Shown here one piece after another: positions 18,953 to 28,250 of a stretch of DNA of 48,543 bases. The stretch's first letter is position 1. Each line of letters starts with the position of its first letter. Location: assembly GCA_902802985.1 (NCBI GenBank), contig CADCOE010000058.1, positions 1 through 48,543 on the forward strand. The letters are read 5' to 3'. The notes beneath the pieces are model-generated. The model was not told the DNA's origin. It did not search any database and worked only from the letters and a program-made list of their open reading frames with translations. Position numbers and translations under genes: made by a program. The stretch is from an uncultured Ruminococcus sp. (GTDB lineage: Bacteria; Bacillota; Clostridia; Oscillospirales; Acutalibacteraceae).

Positions 18953-18981
18953 ATCATACCCGATTAAACGGATTCTGTCAA
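18953..18981 (-). promoter_or_regulatory. Sigma-A promoter for topA
   Basis: Minus strand TTGACA (18976-18981), 17-base spacer, TATGAT (18953-18958), about 105 bases before the topA start, in the dprA-topA gap. Confidence 0.75.
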
Positions 18982-19021
18982 CCGAAAAAACAAAATTTTT
19001 TCTTTTTCTTTCGAAATCCTT

Positions 19022-20308
19022 TTATTTTCTGATATAATTTCGTCCCGACAACGACTCGATCAGTCCATACATTTCCAATTCCGTAATGGCTGTCAGCAAT
19101 TTTCCCACACTCAATCCTGTCATCACCTTAATGTTGTCCACGTGAACGGGTTGATGGGATATTTTGGCATAGACTGCTGCCGCATCAACCGACAGTTCGG
19201 GCAAAGAAGAATGTTTATCATCCAAAACAGGTTCGGACAGCAAAGGGACTTCAGGCGAAGAAATTTTATTTTGTTTAGCGGAAACAGTTTCCGTTTTTGG
19301 GGTCAGCGGCAAACTGTTTCTTGTTGCCTTTTGGATCTCTTGATGATGGATATGATCGACTACACCACTATATGACTCTTCCGCAAGCATTTGTCGGATC
19401 CTGTCTTTATAATTTTTCACGCTGACCCTTCCGGCAGATCGATTTTGGTTCCAGTCCAGAATATCTCTGTAATCCGCTGCTTTTTCGGCACCTTCCTGTA
19501 TCAGTCGGTTGGTACCCATTGACTGGGGGCTGTCCTCATCACCGGGCACAGCAAAAACGGTTCTCTGCTGTTTGGCAGCGTCTTTGGCGGTAATTAATGC
19601 ACCGCTTCTGGCTCCTGCCTCTACCACCAGTGTACAGTGTGACAAACCCGAAATAATACGGTTTCTTATGGGAAAGGTAAAATATCTGCTGGGATAGTTA
19701 GGTGGATACGCAGAAATAAGGGCACCGTTGTCAGTAATGGTGTCCCTCAAAAGTTTGTTTTCCATCAGATACTTATAATTAATTCCACAGCCCAAAACAC
19801 ATATAGTTTTTCCTCCTGCCTGAATGGCACCGAGATGAGCCTGTGTATCCACCCCCAACGCACCGCCGCTGACGATCACGACGCCATGTTGGGCAAGATC
19901 ATAACCGAAACGAAAAGACGTTTGTTTGCCCCATTCGGTACAATTTCTTGTTCCCACCACTGCTGTATGCAGCCGGTCGCTGTCAGGCAGCACTCCCCGT
20001 ATATAAAGCACCATAGGAGGTGCCGCTATTTCTTTTAGCCGCTGTGGATATTCATTGTTGCCGATAGGAAGTATTCGACAGCCGATTTGACGGCAGTCCT
20101 GATAGATCATTTCAGCATTTTTGGTATTATGCACTGCGATTTTTTCCAGTTCCTTAGCGGTAAAGACACCGCTAAGCATCAATTCTTTCCGGTCCGCATC
20201 AAAGATTTCTTGCGGACCGCCAAAGCTTTTCAATATTTTTTTCAAACGGCTGTTATTTTCACCAAGACAGCACTGCAGCCACAGCCAATACAAAATTTGA
20301 TCGTTCAT
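19022..20308 (-). CDS. dprA: DNA-processing protein DprA
   Basis: Loads RecA on incoming single-stranded DNA in transformation. The 428-residue protein has the Rossmann-like core with AVVGTRNCTEWG, SGGALGVDTQAH and TVFAVPGDEDSPQSMGTNRLI, then a linker and a C-terminal winged-helix domain (HVDNIKVMTGLSVGKLLTAITELEMYG begins with this). ATG at 20308 lies behind a G-rich GGGGGG site. Just upstream are two inverted repeats (20326-20341 and 20354-20376) of unknown role. dprA-topA-trmFO is a common Firmicutes order. Confidence 0.95.
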   Translation of the reverse strand: MNDQILYWLWLQCCLGENNSRLKKILKSFGGPQEIFDADRKELMLSGVFTAKELEKIAVHNTKNAEMIYQDCRQIGCRILPIGNNEYPQRLKEIAAPPMVLYIRGVLPDSDRLHTAVVGTRNCTEWGKQTSFRFGYDLAQHGVVIVSGGALGVDTQAHLGAIQAGGKTICVLGCGINYKYLMENKLLRDTITDNGALISAYPPNYPSRYFTFPIRNRIISGLSHCTLVVEAGARSGALITAKDAAKQQRTVFAVPGDEDSPQSMGTNRLIQEGAEKAADYRDILDWNQNRSAGRVSVKNYKDRIRQMLAEESYSGVVDHIHHQEIQKATRNSLPLTPKTETVSAKQNKISSPEVPLLSEPVLDDKHSSLPELSVDAAAVYAKISHQPVHVDNIKVMTGLSVGKLLTAITELEMYGLIESLSGRNYIRK

Positions 20309-20381
20309 TTTTCCCCCCTGAATTAACCCAAAATATTGGGTGAGGCATTGATGATAACAGAAACAACAACTGTTATGGCTG

Positions 20382-21176
20382 TCAATCACTCTCCATCAAT
20401 TTATACATTAGAATAGCGGCAGCAGCGGCGGCATTCAGCGATTCAGCTCTGCCCTTCATTGGTATTTTCACTTTTTTGAAGCAAGCATCGATTGTCTGCT
20501 GTTTCAGACCATTTCCTTCGTTGCCAATAAGCATAATTCCACCTTGCGAAAAATCAACACAATGAAGATCATCCGCTTTATGCGGTGTAGAAGCATAGGT
20601 ATGGAAACCGTTTCGGGTCAGTTGTGCCATATACTCTGTAAAACTTTCCGTAATGATCATCGGCACTCTGAACACAGCCCCCATACTTCCCCTCACCGTT
20701 TTAGGAGAATAGACATCGCAACAATCGGCAGAAAGTATGACCCCATCTGTTCCAAGTGCTTCGGCGGTCCGAAGGATAGTACCCATATTGGAAGGATCCT
20801 GAATGTTCTCCAATGCTGCATATCTGCCTCTTTTATTTATTTTAAACGATACAGATTGTTTGTCAAGTGTTTTAACAATACACAAAAAGCCCTGCGGAGC
20901 CTTTGTATCGGAGATTTTGTTAAACACACTTTCACTTACAGAAATATTTTTCTGAGCCACACGGCTGATTTTATCGAAATCAGCCGCATACTTACGGGCA
21001 GCCTGTTCGGTATACAAAAAAAACTCGATGACCGAACCGCTGTCGGCGGCGTCACGGCACAGCCGCACACCTTCTGCGATAAAGCTACCGGTTTCTCTGC
21101 GATATTTTACACTGGCTGTCAGCTTCACAGCGTGTTTGATCAAATCATTATCTTTAGCGGTTATCATTGCCGTCAT
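20382..21176 (-). CDS. SpoU/TrmH-family RNA 2'-O-methyltransferase
   Basis: A 264-residue SPOUT methyltransferase. The three motifs are clear: NIQDPSNMGTILRTAEALG (1), LIGNEGNGL (2) and IPMKGRAESLNAAAAAAIL (3), which form the trefoil-knot SAM site. An N-terminal substrate-binding domain (RRETGSFIAEGVRL) is typical of the rRNA-type RlmB/TsnR-like members. The exact ribose target in rRNA or tRNA cannot be read from sequence. It follows aroK by 22 bases. The ribosome binding site is weak. Confidence 0.92.
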   Translation of the reverse strand: MTAMITAKDNDLIKHAVKLTASVKYRRETGSFIAEGVRLCRDAADSGSVIEFFLYTEQAARKYAADFDKISRVAQKNISVSESVFNKISDTKAPQGFLCIVKTLDKQSVSFKINKRGRYAALENIQDPSNMGTILRTAEALGTDGVILSADCCDVYSPKTVRGSMGAVFRVPMIITESFTEYMAQLTRNGFHTYASTPHKADDLHCVDFSQGGIMLIGNEGNGLKQQTIDACFKKVKIPMKGRAESLNAAAAAAILMYKLMESD

Positions 21177-21198
21177 TTTTCATCACACCGTTTTCTTG

Positions 21199-21699
21199 TT
21201 AAAATTTCTCAAACTGATCTTTTATATATAATGCTGTTGCGGAAATTGTCATTCCGTTTTCGGGAACAATAATATCGGCATATTTCTCATAAAGCGGCAC
21301 ACGTTCATCATACAGTTCTCTGAGTGTCTGTCCTTTTTGGATAGCGACGCCACGCTTTGCCAGATCTCCCAAACGATTTTGAATTTCCTCATAAGGCAGT
21401 TGTAGATAGATGACCACACCGATTTCTTTAAAGTGCTGCATCGCCTGCGTCCCGTAAATCACACTGCCGCCCGTTGCAATCACCGTTTTTTGGACGTTGA
21501 TTGCCGCATTGATACGGTTTTCGATCTTAGTAAATTGCTCCAATCCTTCCTGTTCGATAATATCGCACAGCAATTTATTTTCCTGTTCCTGTATCACGAG
21601 ATCCGAGTCCAGAAATTGGTAGCCAAGCGTTTTTGCCAGAACTACTCCGACTGTACTTTTTCCACAGCCCGGCATACCTATCAGTATTATATTTTTCAT
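21199..21699 (-). CDS. aroK: Shikimate kinase
   Basis: Phosphorylates shikimate in aromatic amino acid synthesis. The 166-residue protein has the P-loop MPGCGKSTVG, the DSD (FLDSDLVIQ) shikimate/Mg site and the ATGGSVIY loop. ATG at 21699 follows AAGGGG; the frame is open further upstream into the rplT terminator hairpin and is not used there. No other aro genes are present. Confidence 0.93.
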   Translation of the reverse strand: MKNIILIGMPGCGKSTVGVVLAKTLGYQFLDSDLVIQEQENKLLCDIIEQEGLEQFTKIENRINAAINVQKTVIATGGSVIYGTQAMQHFKEIGVVIYLQLPYEEIQNRLGDLAKRGVAIQKGQTLRELYDERVPLYEKYADIIVPENGMTISATALYIKDQFEKF

Positions 21700-21728
21700 A
21701 TTGCGTTCCCCTTTATCTGTATATGAAC

Positions 21729-21757
21729 AATGCACCCAAGCTTTACTTGGGTGCATT
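21729..21757 (-). terminator. Hairpin terminator after rplT
   Basis: A perfect 12-pair stem with a 5-base loop, 14 bases after the rplT stop. The following T-tract is short (TTGTTC), so it may be partly read through into aroK. Confidence 0.65.
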
Positions 21758-21770
21758 CCATTAATGTCAA

Positions 21771-22124
21771 TTAAAGAGCAGCCTTTGCCTTTTCAACGAG
21801 AGCTGTAAAAGCTTCTGCATCAGAAATAGCAATTTCTGAAAGCATTTTTCTGTTAAGAGTGATACCTGCTTTTTTAAGACCGTTCATAAATGTAGAATAG
21901 TTGATACCGTTAGCCTTGCAGCCTGCCGAGATACGGGTGATCCAAAGTCTTCTGAAATCTCTCTTTCTCTGTTTACGGCCGATGTAAGCGTAGTTACCGC
22001 TTTTCATTACGGCTTCCTTGGCCATTTTGAAGTGCTTGCTTTTTGCACCCCAGTAACCCTTAGCGAGCTTCAATACCTTTTTTCTTCTTTTGCGTGTTGC
22101 CAACGCACCCTTTACACGTGCCAT
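21771..22124 (-). CDS. rplT: 50S ribosomal protein L20
   Basis: A 117-residue basic protein starting [20 protein letters not shown] and containing [17 protein letters not shown], the standard L20 sequence. L20 binds 23S rRNA early in assembly and, in Firmicutes, represses its own operon through the leader RNA. Third gene of infC-rpmI-rplT; CGGAGG precedes the ATG. Confidence 0.98.
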   Translation of the reverse strand: MARVKGALATRKRRKKVLKLAKGYWGAKSKHFKMAKEAVMKSGNYAYIGRKQRKRDFRRLWITRISAGCKANGINYSTFMNGLKKAGITLNRKMLSEIAISDAEAFTALVEKAKAAL

Positions 22125-22173
22125 TTTATATACCTCCGATAATGGTTATATTCATTAAGAAACTGTCTGAAAA

Positions 22174-22371
22174 TTATTTATAAGGAATGAGCTTCTTTAC
22201 TGCTGCAACATTGGTCTTATCGGCAGCAACCGTTTTTCTGAGACCTCTTTTACGCTTGGTTGTCTTTTTGTTGAGGATATGTGATTTATTAGCGTGTGCA
22301 CGAATAACCTTTCCGTTTTTAGAGAGCTTAAAACGCTTTTTAGCTCCGCTGTGTGTCTTAATCTTTGGCAT
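22174..22371 (-). CDS. rpmI: 50S ribosomal protein L35
   Basis: A 65-residue basic protein starting [20 protein letters not shown], the L35 signature, with an Arg/Lys-rich body. It lies between infC and rplT, 27 bases after infC, with a GGAGG site. Confidence 0.98.
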   Translation of the reverse strand: MPKIKTHSGAKKRFKLSKNGKVIRAHANKSHILNKKTTKRKRGLRKTVAADKTNVAAVKKLIPYK

Positions 22372-22398
22372 AATTAAGAACCTCCTTGATATTGTGTA

Positions 22399-22917
22399 TT
22401 ATTTGTTTGTTTTCGGTGCAAGGAACATAAGCATGCTGCGTCCCTCAAGCTTTGCAGGCTTTTCAACAGATGCAAATTCCTGACAAGCATCGGCAAACTT
22501 TTTCATAATTTCGGTACCGAGTTCGGGATGTCCCATCTCACGACCTCTGAATCGAATAGAAACCTTCACCTTATCGCCCGAAGCGATAAATTTTTGTGCG
22601 TGCTTGAGCTTTGTATTAAAATCGTGCGTATCAATATTAAGAGAAAGTCTGATTTCTTTTATATCAACAATGTGTTGATTTTTTCTTGCCTCTTTTTCTC
22701 TCTTAGCCTGCTCAAAACGATACTTCCCATAATCCATAATTTTACATACGGGCGGTTTTGCCTGCGGAGCAATTTTGACGAGGTCAAGATTTTTTGCCGC
22801 AGCCTTTTCGAGAGCCTGAGACGCCGACATAATGCCAAGCTGTCCTCCGTCAGAATCGATTACTCTGACTTCCTTATCACGAATTTCTTCATTAATCTGA
22901 TGTTCCTGCTTGCTAAT
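22399..22917 (-). CDS. infC: Translation initiation factor IF-3 (ATT start)
   Basis: IF-3 keeps ribosomal subunits apart and checks start-codon choice. The 172-residue protein has INEEIRDKEVRVIDSDG at the N-terminus and the C-domain VSIRFRGREMGHPELG. No ATG, GTG or TTG is properly placed: GGAGG is followed after eight bases by ATT AGC AAG CAG. In-frame GTG and TTG overlap the binding site itself, and in-frame ATGs further upstream have no binding site. An ATT start is known for infC in E. coli and bacilli, where it lets IF-3 repress its own translation. Confidence 0.93.
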   Translation of the reverse strand: MSKQEHQINEEIRDKEVRVIDSDGGQLGIMSASQALEKAAAKNLDLVKIAPQAKPPVCKIMDYGKYRFEQAKREKEARKNQHIVDIKEIRLSLNIDTHDFNTKLKHAQKFIASGDKVKVSIRFRGREMGHPELGTEIMKKFADACQEFASVEKPAKLEGRSMLMFLAPKTNK

Positions 22918-23095
22918 TTTAAGCACCTCCAAAACATAGTTAAATAACATAAATAAAAGCACGGACCATCACCGAAAGTCCGTGCATCAACAGCAAATCC
23001 GGACAAAAGCACTCAAAATGTTTTGTCCTCTACTATTGACCCGTAACGGACGACACCCTACAGGTGAAAGCCAAAGCTTTACTTTGTTTTTTACC
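22918..23095 (-). ncRNA. Leader RNA of infC-rpmI-rplT (L20 leader type)
   Basis: About 175 bases of structured, gene-free RNA run from the promoter to infC. Reading the minus strand: a long stem of 14 of 17 pairs closed by ACAGGT/ACCTGT (~23056-23095), a second 8-pair stem with GGACAAAA/TTTTGTCC (~23000-23030), then a terminator. Segments such as GTCCG upstream of the terminator could pair with its stem as an antiterminator. The layout fits the Firmicutes L20 leader, where L20 protein mimics its 23S site and promotes termination. Fine pairing is my inference. Confidence 0.75.
22950..22985 (-). terminator. Attenuator terminator in the infC leader
   Basis: A perfect 8-pair stem GCACGGAC/GTCCGTGC (22959-22985) with an 11-base loop is followed on the minus strand by TTTTATTTA. 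It lies some 30 bases before the infC ribosome binding site, so it controls entry into the operon. Confidence 0.85.
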
Positions 23096-23100
23096 TGTAC

Positions 23101-23129
23101 ACTATACCACGTCTTTATCGGTTTGTCAA
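23101..23129 (-). promoter_or_regulatory. Sigma-A promoter of infC operon
   Basis: Minus strand TTGACA (23124-23129), 17-base spacer, TATAGT (23101-23106). It starts the leader RNA that ends at infC. Confidence 0.85.
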
Positions 23130-23238
23130 TAGTTTCTGACAAAATCACATCAACGATTTGATACACTTCCTGCAGGAAGGCGAAATATCCCTTGGAGAAA
23201 GACGTTTCTTACATCAAATCATCCGTTATGGCAGCATT

Positions 23239-24654
23239 TCAGTGACAGACATCTGCGATACAGTCTTCCCCATCGCATACGGTGTCGTCGCCGGACTCGG
23301 CAAGTGCTGCTTTTATCATAATAGCACATTCCAGACGTTTCTTTTCCAATTCACAGGAAGTCTTATGTGACTTTCTGATGTCACCCTCATACTGGAAGTT
23401 ATTAGCATTACATCCGCCGCTGCAATAGAACTTGGCCCAACAGTTTTTACAGTTCTCTTTGGAGTAAACATTGGCCTTGGCAAAGTCCAGCTTCATTTCA
23501 TTGTTAAATGTCCCATCGTGAAGATTACCCATTTTATATGCTTCATTGCCGACAAACTGGTGACAAGGATAAATATCTCCCTGCGGCGTTACAGCGACAT
23601 ATTCATTTCCGCAGCCGCAGCCACGCAAACGCTTGATGGCACAAGGACCCTGATTGAGGTCTATCATAAAATGGAAGAAATTAAAATACTCACCCTTTTT
23701 GCGTGATTCAATAATAGTATTGGCAAGACGTTCATATTCTGCAAACACCTTAGGCAAATCCTCATATTGAATAGAATAATTGAGTTTGGGATCAGATACA
23801 ACCGGCTCAATAGAAAGTTGGTCAAAACCCAGTTTTTTCATTTCAAGGACATCTTCTGTAAAATCAAGATTATACTTGGTAAATGTTCCTCTGACGTAGT
23901 AATCCTTATCGCTGTTTCTTTGGGCAACCAGTTTCTGATACAGGGGAACAATAACATCATAACAACCCTTGCCGTTCGGAGTCACACGCAGTCTGTCATT
24001 GACTTCTTTTCTGCCGTCAAGCGACAATACCACATTGGACATTTCCTGATTGAGATAGGCTATTTTTTCATCATCAAGTAAAAGTCCGTTGGTCGTTAAT
24101 GTAAAGCGAAAATTCTTATTGTGCTGCTTTTCAATGCTTCTGGCATAAGCGACGGTTTGTTTCACAACGTTGAAATTCATCAAAGGTTCCCCGCCGAAGA
24201 AATCCACTTCCAAATTACGTCGGGTACCGGAATTGGCGATAATAAAATCGATTGCTTTTTTCGCTGTTTCCAGCGGCATCAGGCAGCGTCCCTGACCGAA
24301 ATCACCCTTTGCGGCAAAACAATATTCACAGCGAAGGTTACAGTCGTGCGAAATATTGATACACATCGACTTAATGGGAGCTTTGGTCATCAAATCGGCA
24401 AACTGTTCGTAATCATCGGCAGAAAAAAGCTGACCTTCCTGATAGAGTTCATAAAGTGCCTCATAGGTTTCGATCAGTTCTTCTTTATCATACTTTGCGG
24501 AAAGTTCCTCCAGCATTTTTGGGCACGGCTGTTCCGACATATTTTCATCACAATAATCAAGAATGTCATAGGCGACATCATCCAGTACGTGAACCGCACC
24601 GCTGTGTACATCAAGACAAATATTATATCCGTTGAGTTTATATTTGTGTATCAT
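23239..24654 (-). CDS. scfB: SCIFF peptide maturase, radical SAM/SPASM
   Basis: A 471-residue radical SAM enzyme that makes Cys-to-alpha-carbon thioether crosslinks in the SCIFF peptide (ranthipeptide class; CteB/Tte1186 are studied members). Residues ~1-80 form the peptide-recognition (RRE-like) domain. The iron-sulfur motif CNLRCEYC (C105, C109, C112) continues FAAKGDFGQGR, characteristic of this family. The C-terminal SPASM region has GCGCGNEYVAVTPQGDIYPC, ENCKNCWAKFYCSGGC and a last Cys for auxiliary clusters. ATG at 24654 follows GAGGAG. It lies directly downstream of its peptide gene. Confidence 0.96.
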   Translation of the reverse strand: MIHKYKLNGYNICLDVHSGAVHVLDDVAYDILDYCDENMSEQPCPKMLEELSAKYDKEELIETYEALYELYQEGQLFSADDYEQFADLMTKAPIKSMCINISHDCNLRCEYCFAAKGDFGQGRCLMPLETAKKAIDFIIANSGTRRNLEVDFFGGEPLMNFNVVKQTVAYARSIEKQHNKNFRFTLTTNGLLLDDEKIAYLNQEMSNVVLSLDGRKEVNDRLRVTPNGKGCYDVIVPLYQKLVAQRNSDKDYYVRGTFTKYNLDFTEDVLEMKKLGFDQLSIEPVVSDPKLNYSIQYEDLPKVFAEYERLANTIIESRKKGEYFNFFHFMIDLNQGPCAIKRLRGCGCGNEYVAVTPQGDIYPCHQFVGNEAYKMGNLHDGTFNNEMKLDFAKANVYSKENCKNCWAKFYCSGGCNANNFQYEGDIRKSHKTSCELEKKRLECAIMIKAALAESGDDTVCDGEDCIADVCH

Positions 24655-24734
24655 TTTGGTTCTACTCCTCAAGGCTCACACATCTCTGTGAAGCAAATTT
24701 ATCATATGCGGCAAACACCGCTTGTTGACAGCAT

Positions 24735-24761
24735 AAAGGGCGGACACAAAATCCGCCCTTT
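24735..24761 (-). terminator. Hairpin between SCIFF peptide gene and maturase
   Basis: A perfect 10-pair stem AAAGGGCGGA/TCCGCCCTTT with a 7-base loop lies 26 bases after the peptide stop. The T-run is only the three bases of the stem end. It may be a leaky terminator or an RNA-stabilising hairpin that lowers maturase relative to peptide. Confidence 0.6.
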
Positions 24762-24787
24762 ACCGATCACTGAGTGAAAAAGCAACA

Positions 24788-24934
24788 TTACTTTTCGCAC
24801 TTCTGGTTAGCCACTGTACAGGAAGTCTTGCAAGCTGACTGGCAGGAAGCCTGACATTCGCCGCAGCCGCCTTTGACTGCTGATTCCTTCAGATTAGCAC
24901 TGTTCAGAGTTTTGATATGCTTTGTTGTTTTCAT
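24788..24934 (-). CDS. scfA: SCIFF ranthipeptide precursor (six Cys in forty-five residues)
   Basis: A 48-residue precursor, MKTTKHIKTLNSANLKESA then a core with six cysteines at residues 26, 29, 33, 37, 41 and 48-3 (pattern CxxC, CxxxC repeats, last before EK). The leader is the nearly invariant SCIFF leader of Clostridia. ScfB crosslinks the Cys to nearby residues; the final product's role is unsettled, with proposals of quorum or redox signalling. ATG at 24934 follows AAAGGGTGAT; a longer frame to 25000 runs into the promoter. The gene has its own promoter at 25005-25033 and a small 5' UTR hairpin at 24959-24974. Confidence 0.96.
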   Translation of the reverse strand: MKTTKHIKTLNSANLKESAVKGGCGECQASCQSACKTSCTVANQKCEK

Positions 24935-25004
24935 CAATATCACCCTTTCTGAAATGCCCTGCCGATAAATCGGCATTAACCGGCAATTTTTATGGAACAA
25001 TACT

Positions 25005-25033
25005 ATTGTACCACATATTCCTCATAAATTCAA
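25005..25033 (-). promoter_or_regulatory. Promoter for scfA-scfB
   Basis: Minus strand TTGAAT (25028-25033), 17-base spacer, TACAAT (25005-25010). The -35 overlaps the end of the neighbouring membrane protein gene region, giving the peptide gene transcription separate from tgt-yajC. Confidence 0.75.
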
Positions 25034-25036
25034 ACA

Positions 25037-25435
25037 TTATTTTCTTCTTCTACGCTGATTAACACCAACAACGCCCCCCAACGCTCCTGCTGCCACTGAA
25101 AGCAGCAATCTCAGCAGTGAAACAACACCGATGCTGCTTCCGACAGCAGCTCCTGCCGCAAACAGTACCACAAACAATGCCAAGCCGCAGATTGCTCCCA
25201 GTATCATTCCGGTACTTCTGCCGATTTTTGCGGCAACATATCCTCCCACAAACGCACCCTCAGCAACAATTCCGACAGCACAGGGTACTGCTGCACTGCC
25301 CGGCACCGATCCGCTTTTGACAAAAATAAAAGAGAGCAGCACTGTCAATATCAATGACACTGCCAAACCGGCTGCTGTTCCCCATAGTTCCGACTTTACT
25401 TTTCCCGACATACCGCTGCCGTTCTCATTTTTCAT
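25037..25435 (-). CDS. Small integral membrane protein (TIGR04086-like)
   Basis: A 132-residue Gly/Ala/Val-rich protein with about four predicted membrane helices (ELWGTAAGLAVSLILTVLLSF..., VGIVAEGAFVGGYVAA, ILGAICGLALFVVLFAAG, LLRLLLSVAAGALGGVVGV) and a cytoplasmic RRRRK end. Small membrane proteins of the TIGR04086 family occur beside yajC and SCIFF genes in Firmicutes, and size, composition and position fit; function is unknown. GGGGTGAT precedes the ATG. It ends immediately before the scfA promoter. Confidence 0.75.
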   Translation of the reverse strand: MKNENGSGMSGKVKSELWGTAAGLAVSLILTVLLSFIFVKSGSVPGSAAVPCAVGIVAEGAFVGGYVAAKIGRSTGMILGAICGLALFVVLFAAGAAVGSSIGVVSLLRLLLSVAAGALGGVVGVNQRRRRK

Positions 25436-25547
25436 CGTATCACCCCGAACAGAATGTAATATTGCATTTTATTCATCAATGCCCGGAAATATAACGGTAT
25501 ATCGGCCAAGTTGTTTTTTTACGGTGATTAATTCGATTTTTAAGTCG

Positions 25548-25578
25548 ACAAAAAGGAGCACCTTGCGGCACTCCTTTT
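25548..25578 (-). terminator. Intrinsic terminator after yajC
   Basis: A 12-pair stem (two G-U pairs) with a GCAA-type tetraloop, ending in TTTTTG on the minus strand, four bases after the yajC stop. Confidence 0.8.
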
Positions 25579-25581
25579 GAG

Positions 25582-26004
25582 TTATTCTTCAGTATTTTCG
25601 CTGTCAGATGTATTTTTTGCTTTCTTTTTCTTTTTGTCATCCTCCGATTTTTTATCCTTTTTATCTTTCGGCTGCTTATCGGGCGTATCAACAGAGGAAA
25701 TCGCCCATTTTTTAAAACGCATTCTTGTTTTATCGCTGCCCGTTTCAAGGATAAATGTTTCGTCATCATCACGTATAGCGATCACTTTGCCTACAATACC
25801 GCCGATGGTTGTAATATCATCACCGATTTCGATATTGTTGCGCAGTTCTTCTTCCTGCTGCTGTTTTTTCTTTTGCGGACGGAGAAAGATAAAATAAGCG
25901 GCACCGATCACCAGTACCCACACACCTATCGTAATGACCATCTGCCATACATCAGCCTGTTGACTTGCATTGTTGCTTGCCGTATCCAGTAATTCAAAAA
26001 ACAT
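25582..26004 (-). CDS. yajC: Preprotein translocase subunit YajC
   Basis: A 140-residue Sec accessory protein. One N-terminal membrane helix (MVITIGVWVLVIGAAYFIFL) is followed by the family motif RPQKKKQQQEEELRNNIEIGD and the TIGGIVGKVIAI beta domain. The C-terminal ~40 residues are a charged Lys/Asp/Glu tail, longer than usual. secDF are not seen. It follows tgt by 71 bases, a classic pairing. Confidence 0.94.
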   Translation of the reverse strand: MFFELLDTASNNASQQADVWQMVITIGVWVLVIGAAYFIFLRPQKKKQQQEEELRNNIEIGDDITTIGGIVGKVIAIRDDDETFILETGSDKTRMRFKKWAISSVDTPDKQPKDKKDKKSEDDKKKKKAKNTSDSENTEE

Positions 26005-26075
26005 TTTCCTCTTCCTTTCAAGAATGAATATCTTTCATTATAACAATTTTAAAACATCGTTTCAAGTGTCATTAT

Positions 26076-27985
<1,910 letters not shown>

Positions 27986-28064
27986 AAAATATAACATCCT
28001 TTCAAGCCATAGGGCCTTTAAATTCATTGCTAAATTATATTGAAATTAAGCAATTATCAAATTA

Positions 28065-28093
28065 ATTGTATAACAGTTTATTTTTTTTGTCAA
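28065..28093 (-). promoter_or_regulatory. Sigma-A promoter for the DUF2185-like gene
   Basis: Minus strand TTGACA (28088-28093), 17-base A-rich spacer, TACAAT (28065-28070), 80 bases upstream of the ATG at 27985; it probably also serves tgt-yajC. Confidence 0.8.
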
Positions 28094-28159
28094 TATTGTT
28101 ACACAATAAATCTTGATATTCTCTCTGCCGATAACAGCGAACCGATCATCAAAATAGAA

Positions 28160-28205
28160 TAAAAACATCTCCTACAGCAAAAGGAAGCAATGCCATAGGA
28201 GACAT
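28160..28205 (-). terminator. Intrinsic terminator after cohesin-like gene
   Basis: A 14-pair stem with four G-U pairs (28165-28205) is followed by TTTTTATTC on the minus strand, 45 bases after the stop. A second small hairpin (AGAGGT/ACCTCT, ~28214-28230) precedes it. Confidence 0.8.
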
Positions 28206-28250
28206 ATATAGTAATAGAGGTACTCACCTCTGCATTGACGGAGCTCATCA

